DNA from: Thermodesulfobacteriota bacterium
GTDB lineage: Bacteria; Desulfobacterota; SM23-61
DNA length: 6,294 nucleotides
NCBI GenBank assembly: GCA_030018715.1
Contig: JASEHN010000182.1
Location: forward strand, 1-6,294
Direction of reading: 5' to 3'
The notes under the pieces: generated by a model
Told to the model about the DNA's origin: nothing
Database searches by the model: none
Seen by the model: only the letters and a program-made list of their open reading frames with translations
In this document: positions 4,737 through 6,294 of the stretch, in pieces
Position numbering within the stretch: the first letter of the stretch is position 1
How the letters are laid out: each line of letters opens with the position of its first letter
Position numbers and translations under genes: made by a program

Positions 4737-6023
4737 CTACCTTTTTTCCTTCTTAGAGAAAGCTTCCCAGAGCTCGGCCCGAAAATCCGGATGGGCGATG
4801 GAGATCAAGGCTTCCGCCCGCTGGGAAAAGGATTTGCCGCGTAATTTGGCTATTCCGAATTCGCTGACCACAATATCTGTCAGATATCGCGGTATCGTAA
4901 CCGCGGCTCCACCGACCAAGCGGGGAACGATGCGGGAGATTGTCCCCTTGGTCGCCGTGGCGGTCAAAGCCGTAATCGATTTTCCCCCCCTGGAAAAATA
5001 GGCTCCGGCAACAAAATCAAACTGGCCGCCGACTCCACTGATCTGCACGCCGTTCAAAGATTCCGCGTTGATCTGCCCCGTAAGATCAATCTCAATTACG
5101 GAGTTGATGGCTATGAAGTCATCGATCTCGGCAATCAAGCGGGCATTGTGACTCACTTCGGCGGAGTGCATTTCCAGGAGGGCATTTTTATGGCTAAAGC
5201 GGAATAATTTTTCTGTTCCTATCAACTCCCCGGCCACGATTTTTCCAGGGAAAATTTTTTTCCGGCGGTTATTGATCGTTCCCTTCTCCACCAGGTCCAC
5301 AATCCCATCGGAAAGCATTCCGGAATGGACGCCTAGATCTTTCTTCCCCTGGAGGAGTTGGAGGATGGCGGCCGGCAGATTTCCGATGCCGATCTGGAGG
5401 GTGGCTCCGTCCGGAATAAGCTCGGCAACGAATTCGGCGATCCGCCGTTCGGTCTCGCCGATCTTAATCTCCGGATAGGGAATGAGTGGGGCCGAGCTTT
5501 CTACCAGATAATCAATATCCGATAGGGGAAAAGAGCAGGGGCCCATAGTTTGGGGAGCCTTATCATTGACTTCGGCTACGATCGTTCGAGCTCCTGCGGC
5601 CAGGGGATAGGCCATGCTGGTGGATACGCCCAGGCTAACCCTGCCGGCACTGTCCGGCGGAGATACTTGAATGAGGGCGACATCAACGGGAGTCGGCCCT
5701 TTAGCGGAATAAATGAAAGGAACGTCTGATATGGGCATGGGAATGAAATCGATTCGTCCTTCTTCCCAGGCTTTGCGGATGGAGGGGCTGATCTGCAGGC
5801 TGACACAATGGAAGGAAGACTCGATGCCTGGCCGGGCCAGGGGATGTTCCGTCAGGAGATACCCGCTGACGACCTCAACGTTATGGTAATATTCAAAGTC
5901 CTCCGCTAAGACCTGGAGCAAGGATTGCGGCTGGCCGGAGGCAATGGAAAAAAACACCCGGTCTCCCGGCTTTATGGCCTGGCGCAAAGCCTCGCGGGCG
6001 CTACACTTCTTAGCCTTCATCAT
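4737..6023 (-). CDS. Acetyl-CoA hydrolase/CoA-transferase family protein (4-hydroxybutyrate CoA-transferase-like)
   Basis: At 428 residues it has the length of the Cat2/AbfT-like class (COG0427), whose members move CoA between acyl-CoA and a free acid such as acetate, butyrate or 4-hydroxybutyrate. Landmarks are ASGQPQ (28-33), LQIGIGNLPAAI (209-220), VHSGMLSDG (232-240), NSVIEIDLTGQINAES (307-322), the glycine loop GVGGQFDF (330-337) and EFGIAKLRGKS (388-398). In characterised members, as I recall them, the acyl-accepting Glu occupies the third position of the H-[ST]-E-M motif. Here that residue is G235, encoded by GGA at 5321-5319. E311 is the nearest conserved acid that might substitute. 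The enzyme may thus use another mechanism, act as a hydrolase, or be inactive as a transferase. The first ATG (6023) has an in-frame stop 9 bases upstream; the second, at 6020, is equally possible. It is the first gene of the operon. Substrate cannot be assigned. Confidence 0.88.
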   Translation of the reverse strand: MMKAKKCSAREALRQAIKPGDRVFFSIASGQPQSLLQVLAEDFEYYHNVEVVSGYLLTEHPLARPGIESSFHCVSLQISPSIRKAWEEGRIDFIPMPISDVPFIYSAKGPTPVDVALIQVSPPDSAGRVSLGVSTSMAYPLAAGARTIVAEVNDKAPQTMGPCSFPLSDIDYLVESSAPLIPYPEIKIGETERRIAEFVAELIPDGATLQIGIGNLPAAILQLLQGKKDLGVHSGMLSDGIVDLVEKGTINNRRKKIFPGKIVAGELIGTEKLFRFSHKNALLEMHSAEVSHNARLIAEIDDFIAINSVIEIDLTGQINAESLNGVQISGVGGQFDFVAGAYFSRGGKSITALTATATKGTISRIVPRLVGGAAVTIPRYLTDIVVSEFGIAKLRGKSFSQRAEALISIAHPDFRAELWEAFSKKEKR

Positions 6024-6088
6024 CTCCCATCACTTGTTTTGTTGGGAAGCTCGCCAATGATGGCACCGATTCTCCGTGGAGGATTCAT
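6020..6088 (-). CDS. Possible 22-residue leader ORF overlapping the CoA-transferase start
   Basis: Beginning with ATG at 6088, a 22-codon frame (MNPPRRIG...TSDGR) ends in TGA at 6022-6020. The stop shares ATGA (6023-6020) with the first ATG of the CoA-transferase gene, the classic layout for translational coupling. The GGGAG for the downstream gene lies inside this frame, directly against the start. No good Shine-Dalgarno precedes the mini-ORF, and a frame this short can occur by chance. Confidence 0.25.
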   Translation of the reverse strand: MNPPRRIGAIIGELPNKTSDGR

Positions 6089-6112
6089 AATGACAACTTT
6101 TTTTTGACGTTC

Positions 6113-6131
6113 ACTATAAGTACATAGTATA
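6113..6131 (-). promoter_or_regulatory. Weak promoter candidate with an overlapping dyad
   Basis: On the minus strand TATACT (6131-6126) matches the -10 consensus at 5 of 6 positions, about 100 bp upstream of the CoA-transferase start. The best -35 candidates (TAAAGT at 6153-6148, spacing 16) are poor. ACTAT (6113-6117) and ATAGT (6124-6128) form a 5-bp inverted repeat overlapping the -10 box and the expected start, where an operator could sit. This is the best sigma-70-type candidate I see for the operon. Confidence 0.3.
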
Positions 6132-6154
6132 GGAATTTCCTTTTTTAACTTTAG

Positions 6155-6169
6155 TCCGCCTTAGGCGGA
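6155..6169. repeat. Small GC-rich hairpin, TCCGCC-TTA-GGCGGA
   Basis: A perfect 6-bp stem with a 3-base loop sits in AT-rich DNA. No T-run follows on either strand, so it is not an intrinsic terminator. Short palindromes of this sequence type recur between genes in many bacterial genomes, so a dispersed repeat is likeliest. Confidence 0.5.
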
Positions 6170-6222
6170 TCACTTTAGACGTTTGACATATTCTTTCCTT
6201 TTTCTTAATCATGGCATTAAAA

Positions 6223-6249
6223 CTCTGTGACCTCTGTGTCCTCTGTGGC
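6223..6249. repeat. Three tandem 9-bp units CTCTGTGNC
   Basis: Units at 6223-6231, 6232-6240 and 6241-6249 are identical except at position 8 (A, T, G). The unit length is not an obstacle to coding, but no supported reading frame covers it. I recall similar CTCTGTG arrays as common intergenic repeats in environmental bacteria. Its role is unknown. Confidence 0.7.
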
Positions 6250-6294
6250 TGATTTTAATTTAAGGAATAGGGAAAATATTTCTGTGCAAACACT

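Noticed and set aside
6060..6076. Second sigma-54 promoter (TGGCACC on the plus strand)
   Set aside because: TGGCAC is followed by CGATTCTCC, not TTGC, at the -12 position, and it faces away from the operon.
6223..6249. CRISPR array start
   Set aside because: The units are 9 bp and contiguous with no spacers.

Overview
The window looks like a chromosomal segment from an anaerobic, CoA-centred bacterium, most plausibly a Desulfobacterota / Syntrophobacterales-type 'deltaproteobacterium'. This placement is an inference. It rests on moderate GC, strong purine-rich Shine-Dalgarno sites, a sigma-54 promoter, DUF169 and DUF2889 proteins, an acetyl-CoA hydrolase/transferase-family enzyme, and small dispersed palindromes between genes. 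No rRNA, tRNA, CRISPR array, transposase or phage gene is visible.

Left part (1-1079, + strand): about 600 bases without a gene, followed by one small gene for a stand-alone NtrC-type receiver protein. The upstream region reads like a complete sigma-54 control region. Two ACA-N5-TGT dyads lie exactly 21 bp apart (382-396 and 404-416). A perfect match to the IHF consensus follows (469-481), then a GG-N10-GC -24/-12 element (524-539). The first 65 bases hold a palindromic repeat that continues beyond the window edge.

Middle and right part (1205-6023, - strand): six genes run the same way and converge on the receiver gene. In transcription order they are a CoA-transferase-family protein (6023-4737), a small cupin (4716-4372), two tandem diverged DUF2889 paralogs (4247-3756 and 3734-3279), a PHP-domain phosphoesterase (3265-2639), and a fusion of DUF169 with dephospho-CoA kinase CoaE (2623-1205). 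Gaps are 13-21 bp except for 124 bp before the first DUF2889 gene, so this is probably one operon, possibly with an internal promoter. A CoA-transfer enzyme at the start and the last step of CoA synthesis at the end suggest a CoA or acyl-CoA theme, but no pathway can be assigned.

Four of the operon's products have unusual features. The CoA-transferase has Gly where the catalytic Glu is expected. The cupin has Ala in place of two metal ligands. The DUF2889 pair keeps a C-x32-C-x9-C framework in both copies. CoaE is fused to a domain of unknown function. The right flank (6024-6294) holds a candidate leader mini-ORF overlapping the CoA-transferase start by ATGA, a possible -10 box, a GC-rich hairpin and a three-unit 9-bp tandem repeat.
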